Source: Bacteroidaceae bacterium (GTDB lineage Bacteria > Bacteroidota > Bacteroidia > Bacteroidales > Bacteroidaceae). From it: 44,566 bases of DNA. The translations under genes were made by a program, and so were the position numbers. Below the pieces are notes generated by a model. The model searched no databases, was not told the origin of the DNA, and saw only the letters and a program-made list of their open reading frames with translations. Positions within the stretch are counted from its first letter, which is position 1; every line of letters begins with the position of its first letter. Shown one piece after another: positions 18,637 to 27,077 of this stretch. Where the stretch lies: NCBI GenBank assembly GCA_024682395.1, contig JAIKZH010000066.1, positions 1 to 44,566 on the forward strand. Direction: 5' to 3'.

Positions 18637-20043
18637 TTATTGATTTATATAATCTTCAACATCGGATATATGATATGGAATGACATTGTCTCCTAAGACC
18701 CTACATCCGCTATCTGTTATTAGAATATCATCTTCAATACGGATGCCTCCGAAATCATAATAATCGTCAATTTTATCGTAACAAATGAACTCCTGATGCT
18801 TTTTCTCTCCCTTCCATTGATTTATAAGTATAGGAATGAAATAAATACCTGGTTCATCTGTAAGCACCCATCCTGATTTTATCTTTCTGCCACAACGCAG
18901 ATTGTTCGTGCCAAATTGATCTGATGGGCGCACGTCTTCATCAAACCCAACATGTTCTTGTCCAAATCCTTCCATATCGTGTACATCCATTCCTAACATA
19001 TGACCTAATCCATGTGGAAAGAATAGTGCATGAGCCCCTGCCTCGACAGCGTTGTCAACATCTCCTTTCATTAATCCGATATCTTTCAGGCAACTTACCA
19101 TATGACGGCATACATCAAGATGTATATCAATCCATTTTTTATCGGGCTTAGCCAAACTTATGACAAGATCGTGGCATTGCTCAACTATTGAATATATGTC
19201 TCGTTGACGAGATGTGAATCTCCCACTAATAGGGGTCACACGTGTGTTGTCGGAACAATAATTGTTTATCGTTTCAGCTCCTGCGTCGCATAACATTAGC
19301 CTGCCTGCTTCCAACGGAGCATCTGATGGACTGCCATGAAATATCTCACCATGCATTGTGAGGATAGTCTGAAATGATTCTATGCAGCCCTTACTTTCTG
19401 CAATTCCAGAGAGCACTCCTGCTATGTATCTTTCACTTACCCCAGGCTTACATAGTCTCATCGCTGTTGTGTGCATCTCATAGCCTATAGACAGAGCTCG
19501 TTCTATTTCCTTGATTTCTTCAGGTGATTTTATTGCTCGCATGTCTATAATCCCTTTAATTAGAGTGATAGACGCTAATTCGTTGATTTTTAAAGGATGA
19601 ATGCCCAATATATCACCCAACTGGATCATTATGTCATGGCGATATTGTGGAAGGAAGTGTATGTTTGTATGTGATTGTGATGTAGGAATATGACTGCATA
19701 TAATGTCTTTCAACTTTCCTACTGGAGCAGTTTTATATACTCCGACCTCTTCCGCTAATTCTTTAACAGATGGCACATATCCAGTCCAAATTATATCATT
19801 TATGTTTACATCGTCCCCGAGTAAATATTCATTGTTATTGTCAATGTCAATAATGCCAATAAGACCTTCTCTCTGTTGACCAAAATAATATAAGAAAGAA
19901 GAATCTTGCCTATATTTATAGCAATTGTTTGGATAATTCACAGGTACATTATTGTTGCCGAAAAGCACAATCATACCGCTTTTTACTTTTTGCTTTAATA
20001 CATTCCTACGGTTTATGTATGTGTCCTTACTGAATGCTAACAT
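18637..20043 (-). CDS. Xaa-Pro aminopeptidase (M24B)
   Basis: This cytoplasmic metallopeptidase removes an N-terminal residue that precedes proline. Its 468 residues comprise an AMP_N domain (about 1-150) and a pita-bread M24 domain. The dinuclear metal ligands are visible: the Asp of LCDAGAE, the Asp of CSDNTRV, the His of HGLGHMLGMDVHD, the Glu of TDEPGIY and the Glu of GIRIEDD. There is no signal peptide. Unusually for this genome, a full Shine-Dalgarno sequence (AAGGAGG) stands 7 nt before the ATG. It would complete degradation of proline-rich peptides taken up after the action of the DPP-type peptidase. Confidence 0.92.
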   Translation of the reverse strand: MLAFSKDTYINRRNVLKQKVKSGMIVLFGNNNVPVNYPNNCYKYRQDSSFLYYFGQQREGLIGIIDIDNNNEYLLGDDVNINDIIWTGYVPSVKELAEEVGVYKTAPVGKLKDIICSHIPTSQSHTNIHFLPQYRHDIMIQLGDILGIHPLKINELASITLIKGIIDMRAIKSPEEIKEIERALSIGYEMHTTAMRLCKPGVSERYIAGVLSGIAESKGCIESFQTILTMHGEIFHGSPSDAPLEAGRLMLCDAGAETINNYCSDNTRVTPISGRFTSRQRDIYSIVEQCHDLVISLAKPDKKWIDIHLDVCRHMVSCLKDIGLMKGDVDNAVEAGAHALFFPHGLGHMLGMDVHDMEGFGQEHVGFDEDVRPSDQFGTNNLRCGRKIKSGWVLTDEPGIYFIPILINQWKGEKKHQEFICYDKIDDYYDFGGIRIEDDILITDSGCRVLGDNVIPYHISDVEDYINQ

Positions 20044-20050
20044 ATAAAAT

Positions 20051-20057
20051 CCTCCTT
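20051..20057 (-). promoter_or_regulatory. Strong Shine-Dalgarno site of the Xaa-Pro aminopeptidase gene
   Basis: The minus strand reads AAGGAGG 7 nt before the ATG at 20043. Most genes in this window lack any such motif, as is usual in Bacteroidetes, so the site is notable and confirms the start. Confidence 0.75.
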
Positions 20058-20063
20058 AAATTA

Positions 20064-21317
20064 TTACCTAAGTTTATTCCTGATGAAATGGCTTTTCACA
20101 TATATGAAGTAAAATGCAGTTCCTGTTATGTACGAGAAACATGCTGCCCATAAAGCATATGTATAATTGATAGATTCGGCTATGACGCCTCCAAGCAATA
20201 CTCCAATTCCAAATCCAATATCCCATGAAGACAGAATTGTTGAGTTTGCCGTGCCACGTTGTTTGTGGGAAGCCAAGTTGATAAACATCGTCTGGAAAGC
20301 AGGATACATAAGTCCGTTACCTAATCCGATTATCAGTGCTGAAGCATAAAAACCGAACTGATTGGCTACGGATGCAAATATTATATACCCCAATGAGGAT
20401 ATTACAACACCTTTTGAGGCGTTGTTGGTTATAGCCCCTCGACTAAGTGCTTTCGTCCCTGTTACACGCGAGATCATTAGTCCTGCAGCAAGTAATATGA
20501 AGAAAGTACCAACACCTTTAGTTATCCCTAATTCTTCTTTACCATAAATGGCAGCGTATGTTGACATAACACCATAGGCAAAAGCGAAAAACATTATTGA
20601 AACACTCTCACTCCATCCTTTGGTTAAGAAAATTTTTCTCCAGATAACGAGTATTCTCTTCTTTCTGTTTTGAATATTATTAGCTTGATTGTTCTCATCA
20701 CCAACCTCAATGGTTGGTTCAGCGTCCTCTGTGATAGGATTTATCTTTATAGTGTATTCTAGTGCTAATCCTATAAACGAACAGATAAGTGAAAGCCAAA
20801 ATAGGGCATTATAGCTGTTTGTTATCTGTAAAAGATATAATGCAATAGTAGGACCTGTGGCCATTGCCAAATTATTGCTAAGACCATAATAACCAATACC
20901 TCTTGCACGCATGTTGGGAGGAAGAACATCAACTGCAACCGTACTTGTAGCAACAGTTGTCGCTCCATATGGAAAGCCATGTAAGGTGCGGAATATGGCA
21001 AACATGGTGATGCTTCCTGCAACCAGATAACTGGTAAAAAGCGCAAAGAAAAAGAAATTACATATTAGAAGTACTGCCTTTCTTGGAAAATAATCAACAA
21101 TATAACCGCTGAAAGGACGAATAAGAAGACATGCAAGTGAGTAGCCTGATAAAACTATACCTATAATATCTTTGTCAGCATGAAATGTGTCTTTAAGGTA
21201 TAAAGGTAATAATGGCATAAGCAACATAAAAGAAAAGTAAAGCATAAATGTTGATATAAGTATCTTTACATAGTCCTTATTTTGCCATATATGTTGTTTT
21301 TTTTTTGATTTCTCCAT
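20064..21317 (-). CDS. MFS transporter
   Basis: This inner-membrane transporter has about 417 residues and 12 hydrophobic segments. A long charged cytoplasmic loop falls between segments 6 and 7 (KINPITEDAEPTIEVGDENNQANNIQNRKKR region). The loop between helices 2 and 3 carries RPFSGYIVDYFPRKAVL, a variant of the MFS signature. The closest general type is the multidrug/sugar-efflux group, but the substrate is unknown. Upstream in-frame starts at 21341 (TTG) and 21335 (ATG) overlap or abut the predicted -7 box at 21339-21346, so MEKSKKKQ at 21317 is chosen. It is divergent from an AraC-type regulator that may control it. Confidence 0.85.
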   Translation of the reverse strand: MEKSKKKQHIWQNKDYVKILISTFMLYFSFMLLMPLLPLYLKDTFHADKDIIGIVLSGYSLACLLIRPFSGYIVDYFPRKAVLLICNFFFFALFTSYLVAGSITMFAIFRTLHGFPYGATTVATSTVAVDVLPPNMRARGIGYYGLSNNLAMATGPTIALYLLQITNSYNALFWLSLICSFIGLALEYTIKINPITEDAEPTIEVGDENNQANNIQNRKKRILVIWRKIFLTKGWSESVSIMFFAFAYGVMSTYAAIYGKEELGITKGVGTFFILLAAGLMISRVTGTKALSRGAITNNASKGVVISSLGYIIFASVANQFGFYASALIIGLGNGLMYPAFQTMFINLASHKQRGTANSTILSSWDIGFGIGVLLGGVIAESINYTYALWAACFSYITGTAFYFIYVKSHFIRNKLR

Positions 21318-21338
21318 GTTATTTATTCTATCCATCTG

Positions 21339-21346
21339 CAAAGTTA
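21339..21346 (-). promoter_or_regulatory. -7 box of the MFS transporter gene
   Basis: The minus strand reads TAACTTTG, a TAnnTTTG match. It covers the upstream TTG candidate start, so translation must begin downstream, most likely at 21317. Confidence 0.6.
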
Positions 21347-21420
21347 TAAACTTTTTTGTTTGTCTGTTTTATTTTCTATCTTTTTGACTGATTTTATTTC
21401 ATTTATTAGTGCTTTTTGTG

Positions 21421-21428
21421 TATATTTG
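21421..21428 (+). promoter_or_regulatory. -7 box of the AraC-type regulator gene
   Basis: TATATTTG matches TAnnTTTG and lies 18 nt before the ATG at 21447, giving a very short leader. No -33 element is evident at the right distance; the region upstream is T-rich. Confidence 0.5.
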
Positions 21429-21446
21429 TATTCATAATTATACAAT

Positions 21447-22349
21447 ATGAAGAACAAAGAACTTGCGAAGATAGATTTTTCGACTTTCCCTCACGATAAG
21501 GATTCTGTTCAGATTGAAGGAAAACTATTTATGTCGGATAATTTCATCGATGACACTTTCCGTCAGCCCAGAGTTGTTTGTATGGATGTGCCTGTGCAGT
21601 TGAGCATGACAATTATATTCTTGTGTGTAGAAGGACGCATGAAACTGAAGGTTAATTTTAAGGAATATAACCTAACTAATAGTACGGTCGTCACTTTACT
21701 CGAGAATTCTTACATGCAGGTCCTTGATATTTCTTCGTCCTTTAAAGGGGCAGTGATAGCTATCGCGCGCGATTTTATGGATTATACTGAGGATGTAAAG
21801 ATGTATATGACATTAATGCGACGAACTATGGATTTGCCTTTTGCTGAGATATCATCAGAACGCTTAAAGGAGGCTATCCAATTGTATAAGATGATGAAAC
21901 ATAAATTAATGGACCCTAATTTTAAGTATAAGTCTCAGGTAGCGCGTGCATATCTTAATCTGTTTAAGTATAATGGTTTGCAGTCGTTCAGCCAGACTGA
22001 AAAAGATAATGCTGTTACTAAGCCACATAGCCGACGTGAGGATATATTTAATAGGTTTATTAATGAGGTACAGAATCATTATAAACAAGAACGTCAAGTG
22101 ATCTTCTATGCAAATATATTGTGTATCTCTCCTAAATATTTATCATCAGTGGTACACGATGTAAGTGGAAAATATGCAACGGAATGGATTGATGAATATG
22201 TGATATTTGAAACAAAAGCATTATTGAAAAACTCCAATATAACAATTAAGGAGATTTGTCAAAAAATGAATTTCTCCACTCAATCTATGTTTGCAAAATA
22301 TTTTAAAAAACATACAGGTTTGACACCACGCGATTTTAGAAAGAAATGA
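21447..22349 (+). CDS. AraC-family transcriptional regulator
   Basis: This 300-residue regulator has an N-terminal cupin-like sensing domain (about 25-180) and a C-terminal AraC DNA-binding domain (about 195-298). The second helix-turn-helix and the family signature are clear: ITIKEICQKMNFSTQSMFAKYFKKHTGLTPRDFRKK contains the conserved FSTQSMFAKYFKK and GLTPRDFR elements. It lies head to head with an MFS transporter gene (130 nt apart) and 51 nt before an altronate dehydratase-like gene on its own strand. It may regulate one or both. The inducer is unknown. Confidence 0.9.
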   Translation: MKNKELAKIDFSTFPHDKDSVQIEGKLFMSDNFIDDTFRQPRVVCMDVPVQLSMTIIFLCVEGRMKLKVNFKEYNLTNSTVVTLLENSYMQVLDISSSFKGAVIAIARDFMDYTEDVKMYMTLMRRTMDLPFAEISSERLKEAIQLYKMMKHKLMDPNFKYKSQVARAYLNLFKYNGLQSFSQTEKDNAVTKPHSRREDIFNRFINEVQNHYKQERQVIFYANILCISPKYLSSVVHDVSGKYATEWIDEYVIFETKALLKNSNITIKEICQKMNFSTQSMFAKYFKKHTGLTPRDFRKK

Positions 22350-22400
22350 TTTGCTTTCATTGTATTTTCATTTGTTGATATTAATAAAATATGTAATTAT

Positions 22401-23891
22401 ATGAACACTATAAAAATAAATCCGGCAGATAATGTTGCTGTTGCTATAGAGAATATTAAGGCTGGCGAATCAGTTTGTGTTGATGGCTGTCAGATAACTG
22501 TCAACAACGATATTCCAGCAGGACATAAGTTCCTTTTAAAGGATTTAGAAAAAGGAGAGGATGTAATAAAATATGGTTATCCTATTGGCCATCTGATTCA
22601 GGATCAAAAGAAGGGAGATTTTGTTAACCATGAGAATATTAAGACTAATTTAAGCGGATTACTTGATTATTCGTACAATCCTATAAATGAAATTAAAGAG
22701 GAACAACAAAACACTCCAATTGCTACGTTTAAAGGATATCGACGAAAGAATGGCAATGTAGGAGTAAGAAATGAACTCTGGATTATACCAACGGTAGGGT
22801 GTGTCAACGGCGTTTGCAATCAGCTATGTGAGTGCCTTAAACATGAAGTGCGCAATGATAATATCCGTATAATAGCCTTCCCTCATAACTATGGTTGTAG
22901 TCAGTTGAGTGACGATCATGAGAACACAAGGAAAATATTACGCGATATGGCTCTTCATCCTAATGCTGGTGCTGTATTAATCGTTGGATTAGGATGTGAA
23001 AATAATCAACCTGACGAATTTATGAAGTTGTTAGGCGATTATGATAAGGAAAGAATACGCTTAATGGTCACACAGAAAGTGGAAGGTGATGAGATTGAGG
23101 AGGGGATGAAGATATTAAGAGAACTATATTCCATAATGAAGGATGATCGTCGTGTTGATGTTCCTCTTAGTGAATTGAAAGTCGGTCTGAAATGTGGTGG
23201 CTCTGACGGATTCTCTGGAATTACTGCCAATCCTTTGCTTGGAGTGTTCTCTGATTATATTGTAGCACAAGGTGGTACAACAGTATTGACTGAGGTTCCT
23301 GAGATGTTTGGTGCGGAAACGATTCTTATGAATAGATGTAAAACCAAGGAACTCTTTGACCAAACGGTAAAACTTGTAAATGATTTTAAACAATATTTCC
23401 TAAGTCATGGTGAACCTGTAGGAGAAAACCCAAGTCCTGGCAATAAGGCTGGAGGTATAAGCACTCTCGAGGAAAAGGCTCTCGGATGTACGCAAAAGTG
23501 TGGCAAGAGCCCCGTTTGCGGTGTTCTCGACTATGGTGATATAATTAAGGATAAAGGATTGAATCTCTTGAGTGCTCCTGGTAATGACCTTGTGGCAAGT
23601 ACTGCTCTCGCAGCTTCAGGTTGTCATATTGTGTTGTTTACTACAGGTAGGGGAACGCCTTTTGGTACTTTTGTCCCAACCATGAAGGTCTCAACTAATT
23701 CTTTGCTCGCTAAGTCCAAACCAACATGGATTGATTTTAATGCAGGAACATTGGTTGAAGGAGAACCAATGAACTCTGTTTTCGAATCTTTCTGTAAGAA
23801 GGTTATATCTGTGGCATCGGGTGAATTAACTTGGAATGAACGAAAGAATTATCAAGAAATCTCAATTTTCAAGAATGGCGTAACACTTTAA
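22401..23891 (+). CDS. uxaA: UxaA-family dehydratase (altronate dehydratase-like)
   Basis: The protein has 496 residues, the size of full-length altronate dehydratase. It has an N-terminal SAF-like domain (about 1-90: AVAIENIKAGESVCVDGCQ and the GEDVIKYGYPIGH motif), then the catalytic UxaA/GarD domain with FKGYRRKNGNVGVRNELWIIPTVGCVN, LKCGGSDGFSGITANP and CGVLDYGDII. Altronate dehydratase removes water from D-altronate to give 2-keto-3-deoxygluconate in galacturonate breakdown and needs Fe(II). No other uronate genes are nearby, so a related sugar acid such as galactarate is possible. The AraC gene upstream suggests substrate-induced expression. Confidence 0.85.
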   Translation: MNTIKINPADNVAVAIENIKAGESVCVDGCQITVNNDIPAGHKFLLKDLEKGEDVIKYGYPIGHLIQDQKKGDFVNHENIKTNLSGLLDYSYNPINEIKEEQQNTPIATFKGYRRKNGNVGVRNELWIIPTVGCVNGVCNQLCECLKHEVRNDNIRIIAFPHNYGCSQLSDDHENTRKILRDMALHPNAGAVLIVGLGCENNQPDEFMKLLGDYDKERIRLMVTQKVEGDEIEEGMKILRELYSIMKDDRRVDVPLSELKVGLKCGGSDGFSGITANPLLGVFSDYIVAQGGTTVLTEVPEMFGAETILMNRCKTKELFDQTVKLVNDFKQYFLSHGEPVGENPSPGNKAGGISTLEEKALGCTQKCGKSPVCGVLDYGDIIKDKGLNLLSAPGNDLVASTALAASGCHIVLFTTGRGTPFGTFVPTMKVSTNSLLAKSKPTWIDFNAGTLVEGEPMNSVFESFCKKVISVASGELTWNERKNYQEISIFKNGVTL

Positions 23892-23915
23892 AATAATAGT
23901 ATAATAGATAATAAT

Positions 23916-24491
23916 ATGAAGATAGTATATTTTCATGGCTTTGCTTCATCGGGGGCAAGTGGCACAGTTGAGTTATTGAGAAAATTGCTTCCAGAGGTAG
24001 ATGTAGTGGCTCCGGATATTCCTGTGGATCCTGCAGAGGCTCTTCCTTTCTTGCAGCAATTCGTTAAAGATGAACAGCCTGATCTTATAATTGGAACTTC
24101 AATGGGGGCGATGTACGCTCAGCAGATGTTTGGATTTAAAAAGATATGTGTAAATCCTGCTTTTAATATGTCGCGTATGTCAAATGCCTTGAAGACAGGT
24201 GAACACAAATTCTTAAATGGAAGAAAAGATAGCCAGAAAACTTTTAAGATTACTAAAGACATCATACAGCATTTTAATATGATGGAACGTCAACAGTTTA
24301 AAGGAATCACAGATTTTGATAAGGAGAATACTTACGGTTTATTTGGTATCCATGATAAGTCTGTAAACACTTACGACCTGTTCCGTAAGTATTATAAGAA
24401 TGCAACACGTTTTGATGGAGAACATCAACTTAATGAAAAGGTACTTAAAAGTGCTGTACTACCTTTGGTTCGACAGATATTAGGTATTTGA
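23916..24491 (+). CDS. YqiA/YcfP-like alpha/beta-hydrolase (esterase)
   Basis: The protein has 191 residues and the small alpha/beta-hydrolase layout of the YqiA/YcfP group. It shows the oxyanion HGFASSG motif at residues 7-13, the nucleophile elbow GTSMGA with Ser62 and a late His in GEHQLNE as the likely catalytic base. There is no signal peptide. These enzymes act on small esters; the physiological substrate is unknown. It lies 24 nt after the UxaA-type gene, so they are probably cotranscribed. A strong palindromic terminator follows 19 nt after the stop. Confidence 0.82.
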   Translation: MKIVYFHGFASSGASGTVELLRKLLPEVDVVAPDIPVDPAEALPFLQQFVKDEQPDLIIGTSMGAMYAQQMFGFKKICVNPAFNMSRMSNALKTGEHKFLNGRKDSQKTFKITKDIIQHFNMMERQQFKGITDFDKENTYGLFGIHDKSVNTYDLFRKYYKNATRFDGEHQLNEKVLKSAVLPLVRQILGI

Positions 24492-24510
24492 ATGTTATGA
24501 CTATAGATAA

Positions 24511-24550
24511 AATTAAACGAGTGAGGAATTCCTCACTCGTTTAATTTTTT
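24511..24550. terminator. Bidirectional terminator
   Basis: Arms AATTAAACGAGTGAGG and CCTCACTCGTTTAATT (24511-24526 and 24531-24546) form a perfect 16-bp stem around AATT. T-runs lie on the plus side (AATTTTTTG) and, shorter, on the minus side. It sits between two converging genes, whose stops are 19 and 5 nt away, so one hairpin serves both. Confidence 0.9.
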
Positions 24551-24551
24551 G

Positions 24552-25922
24552 TTATTTCTTGAATTTAGAATATACTACAGATAATTTTATTGGTGTCGTC
24601 TCTCCACCTACGAGTCGTGCACTCGTCATACTGAAATCGTGACATAATCTTACAATCTTATTTGATGAGTCGTATGTCACTTCAACAGGAATAAGCAATA
24701 CTTTATTGTAGTCGTCAGTAGCCTCACCATTATTCTTCTCTTTAATCATAGTCTTCAAAAGATGTGATATGTTGCTAAACTTATAAGTATTGGTTTTCTT
24801 GTCGAAAGTTGCTAAATATGATGTCTCATTATCCGATACTTTGTATTTCTCAAAGAATCCATCTTTATAGTCATCCAATCGTACCATTAGTAAAGATTGT
24901 GGTATTTCAAGTTTGAAGTCGTTCTTTACTCGGTCGTTGTATCTTGTGAATGTGATTGCTGCAGAATTGATTGTGTCGTTGAAGTTCAACTGTTCCACTG
25001 GTAGGGTTGCCATTGTGAATATTCCTGCAGGACTTTTCAAATATGTCGCATTGTTGTCGGTAAGGAGAGCATCCAGATTGCTGTTTTCAAATCGAGTGAC
25101 TTGTATTATCTCCTCTGTTGCAGCTAACTGACAATATGCTGATGTGTCGCATTTTAATGAATCATCATAATATTTGAAATGTACGTTCAAGAGTGCGATA
25201 TCGATATATGCCATTGCTCCGTCTCCACTTTCTAATTTAAAGTAGAAACCTTTTGAACCTGTAATATCACTGTTAACCCATGATTCGGTATTCTCGAATG
25301 TTTCTGGGGATTTCTTATATAAATTATACATTTCCTGACCAATCTCTCTGTCAAGTTTAATTTGGATCTTGTCGTAATATTGACTACTCCAACGTTGGCT
25401 CTCAGGTACTGTCTGGTCAATGATTGTGTACCATTTTTCTGCTAATGGTTTTGCTGTGATATCACAGTATTCTTTAGGATTAATATCTGTATAATATTTC
25501 TTATCAGGATCTAAAACTGTGTTCAGCGGGTACACAGATAATTTGAAACTTGCTAATGAATCGCCGATGTAGTTTTTTACATATAACTGCAAATCAACCG
25601 ATGTAACGTAGTTATCGACAATAGAATCAGGGAAACCGAAACTTTTGTTACTATTGAACTGTGTTATGAAGTCAGATTTTATTATTGTTCCAGTTTCTGG
25701 GTCTGTAAAGCGTCCTAAATACGACATGTTTGAACGCGCCAATACAGAGTTTCCTGCAGAATATGATTGTGTGAAAACATCGTATGCCTTACTTTCTTTA
25801 ATGGTAAGGTCGGTTGATGGCATTATGTCACCACCCATTGTGCCTGTATTATCATCACATGAAACAAATACAACTCCTAATAATACAAGGAGTGTTGCTG
25901 TATATAATCTAATTAAGTTCAT
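24552..25922 (-). CDS. DUF4270 family lipoprotein
   Basis: The protein has 456 residues, with a lipoprotein signal peptide (MNLIRLYTATLLVLLGVVFVSC, lipidation expected at Cys22) followed by DDNTGTMGGDIMPSTD, the typical opening of DUF4270 proteins. The rest is beta-rich with repeated Asp/Asn/Tyr strands. The family is restricted to Bacteroidetes as far as I know, and its function is not established. A GTG at 25958 would extend the N-terminus, but the ATG at 25922 places the signal peptide correctly. It lies 38 nt behind the GT5-like gene, so the two are likely one operon. Confidence 0.82.
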   Translation of the reverse strand: MNLIRLYTATLLVLLGVVFVSCDDNTGTMGGDIMPSTDLTIKESKAYDVFTQSYSAGNSVLARSNMSYLGRFTDPETGTIIKSDFITQFNSNKSFGFPDSIVDNYVTSVDLQLYVKNYIGDSLASFKLSVYPLNTVLDPDKKYYTDINPKEYCDITAKPLAEKWYTIIDQTVPESQRWSSQYYDKIQIKLDREIGQEMYNLYKKSPETFENTESWVNSDITGSKGFYFKLESGDGAMAYIDIALLNVHFKYYDDSLKCDTSAYCQLAATEEIIQVTRFENSNLDALLTDNNATYLKSPAGIFTMATLPVEQLNFNDTINSAAITFTRYNDRVKNDFKLEIPQSLLMVRLDDYKDGFFEKYKVSDNETSYLATFDKKTNTYKFSNISHLLKTMIKEKNNGEATDDYNKVLLIPVEVTYDSSNKIVRLCHDFSMTSARLVGGETTPIKLSVVYSKFKK

Positions 25923-25960
25923 TGCTAATACTTTGAGGTTTTGTTTTTTATGTGACACTC

Positions 25961-26773
25961 TTAATCCATTAATGAATCGTAGAAGTCGCTGTATGCTTGT
26001 GCATATGTGTCTTCGTCTTGAGCTTTTAGGATTGGCTTGCCAATTTCTTTTGCATAATTAGTGATTTCTTTAGAAACTTTGTTGTCGTCAAGTATTAGTC
26101 CATCTGAGAATTTCACTGCAATCTTTGCAAGTCCGTTGTAATCGCATAATCCTGTACAGATATCTGCAACATCATCAGTTGTGATATCTTTAAATGGTAT
26201 GCTTTGTATGAATTTCTCTCCCATGTTAGTCTTTATCTCATTACTTGAAGCAGAGAATACAACTTTAGCTTCAGCAAATGAAGGTTCGTCTTGATATGCT
26301 TTTTTAATGAGTAGAGGCGCTACGGCAGTTGCCCAACCATGGCAATGTATTACATCTGGAACCCAGCGTAATTTCTTCACAGTTTCTAATACACCACGTG
26401 CATAAAAGATTGCACGCTCTCCGTTGTCGGTATATTCAACACCATTTGAGTCGGCTTCTATACCTTTGCGCTGAAAGAAATCTTCATTATCAATAAAATA
26501 AATTTGCATGCGTGCCGACTGAATAGATGCCACTTTGATAATAAGTGGGTGATCTGTGTCGTCAATGATAAGATTCATACCTGAAAGTCGTATAACATCA
26601 TGAAGTTGGTTTCTTCTTTCGTTTATGATTCCCCATTTAGGAGAGAATGTTCGTATTTCGTGTCCAAGATCTTGTATTGCTTGTGGCAGATTGCGTCCCT
26701 TGAGCGATTTTGTATTTTCGGGCACGAATGGTGTCATCTCTGTAGTGATGAAAAGAATCTTTTTTGCTTTCAT
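25961..26773 (-). CDS. Short glycogen/starch synthase-like protein (GT5 N-terminal domain only)
   Basis: The 270 residues resemble only the N-terminal Rossmann half of GT5 glycogen synthase: KKILFITTEMTPF at the start and DVIHCHGWATAVAPLL at 140-154. The C-terminal half that carries most of the nucleotide-binding site is absent. The K-x-G-G motif expected after about residue 15 is replaced by ENTKSLKGRN, and the HxHDWH motif reads HCHGWA (143-148). The protein is therefore probably not an active glycogen synthase by itself. Such short forms occur in Bacteroidetes next to DUF4270 genes, and the pairing suggests a shared, unknown role. A consensus promoter lies upstream. Confidence 0.8.
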   Translation of the reverse strand: MKAKKILFITTEMTPFVPENTKSLKGRNLPQAIQDLGHEIRTFSPKWGIINERRNQLHDVIRLSGMNLIIDDTDHPLIIKVASIQSARMQIYFIDNEDFFQRKGIEADSNGVEYTDNGERAIFYARGVLETVKKLRWVPDVIHCHGWATAVAPLLIKKAYQDEPSFAEAKVVFSASSNEIKTNMGEKFIQSIPFKDITTDDVADICTGLCDYNGLAKIAVKFSDGLILDDNKVSKEITNYAKEIGKPILKAQDEDTYAQAYSDFYDSLMD

Positions 26774-26811
26774 TTATGTATCTTTTATATCTCTTATTAA
26801 ATTTTATTATG

Positions 26812-26843
26812 CAAAGATATAAAAAAAAATTGTGAATTTTGCA
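26812..26843 (-). promoter_or_regulatory. Promoter of the GT5-like/DUF4270 operon
   Basis: On the minus strand TATCTTTG (26812-26819) is preceded by TTG (26841-26843) with a 21-nt spacer, a good Bacteroidetes promoter. The leader would be about 30 nt. Confidence 0.75.
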
Positions 26844-27034
26844 ACAAATACCTCTAATTTAATCTTTTTTAGATGTGTGTTTATGGATATTTACTGTTTT
26901 TTTGAAATTTTTGCTATGTCTAATGAAATAAAGAAACGGTCATGTGTTTCGCAACAGATGACCGCTTGAGATAATTCTTACATTATTCTCACTTACCAAA
27001 AAGAAATTAAAATGTGCTTAAACTAAGCTGATTG

Positions 27035-27065
27035 AAAAACACAACATTATTTATAATAATGTGTT
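27035..27065 (-). terminator. Terminator after the SPOR lipoprotein gene
   Basis: A 7-bp stem CATTATT/AATAATG, extendable by three pairs past a bulge, is followed on the minus strand by GTTTTTC. It lies 13 nt beyond the SPOR stop codon. The stem is AT-rich, so efficiency is uncertain. Confidence 0.55.
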
Positions 27066-27077
27066 ATATCTTATATT

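Larger units (their letters stand above)
26774..27077. other. Intergenic region upstream of the GT5-like gene
   Basis: This region of 304 nt holds the GT5 promoter (26812-26843), a 7-bp hairpin (CGGTCAT 26937-26943 with ATGACCG 26958-26964), a weaker hairpin next to it, and the terminator of the SPOR gene (27035-27065). I find no convincing small gene. Confidence 0.5.
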
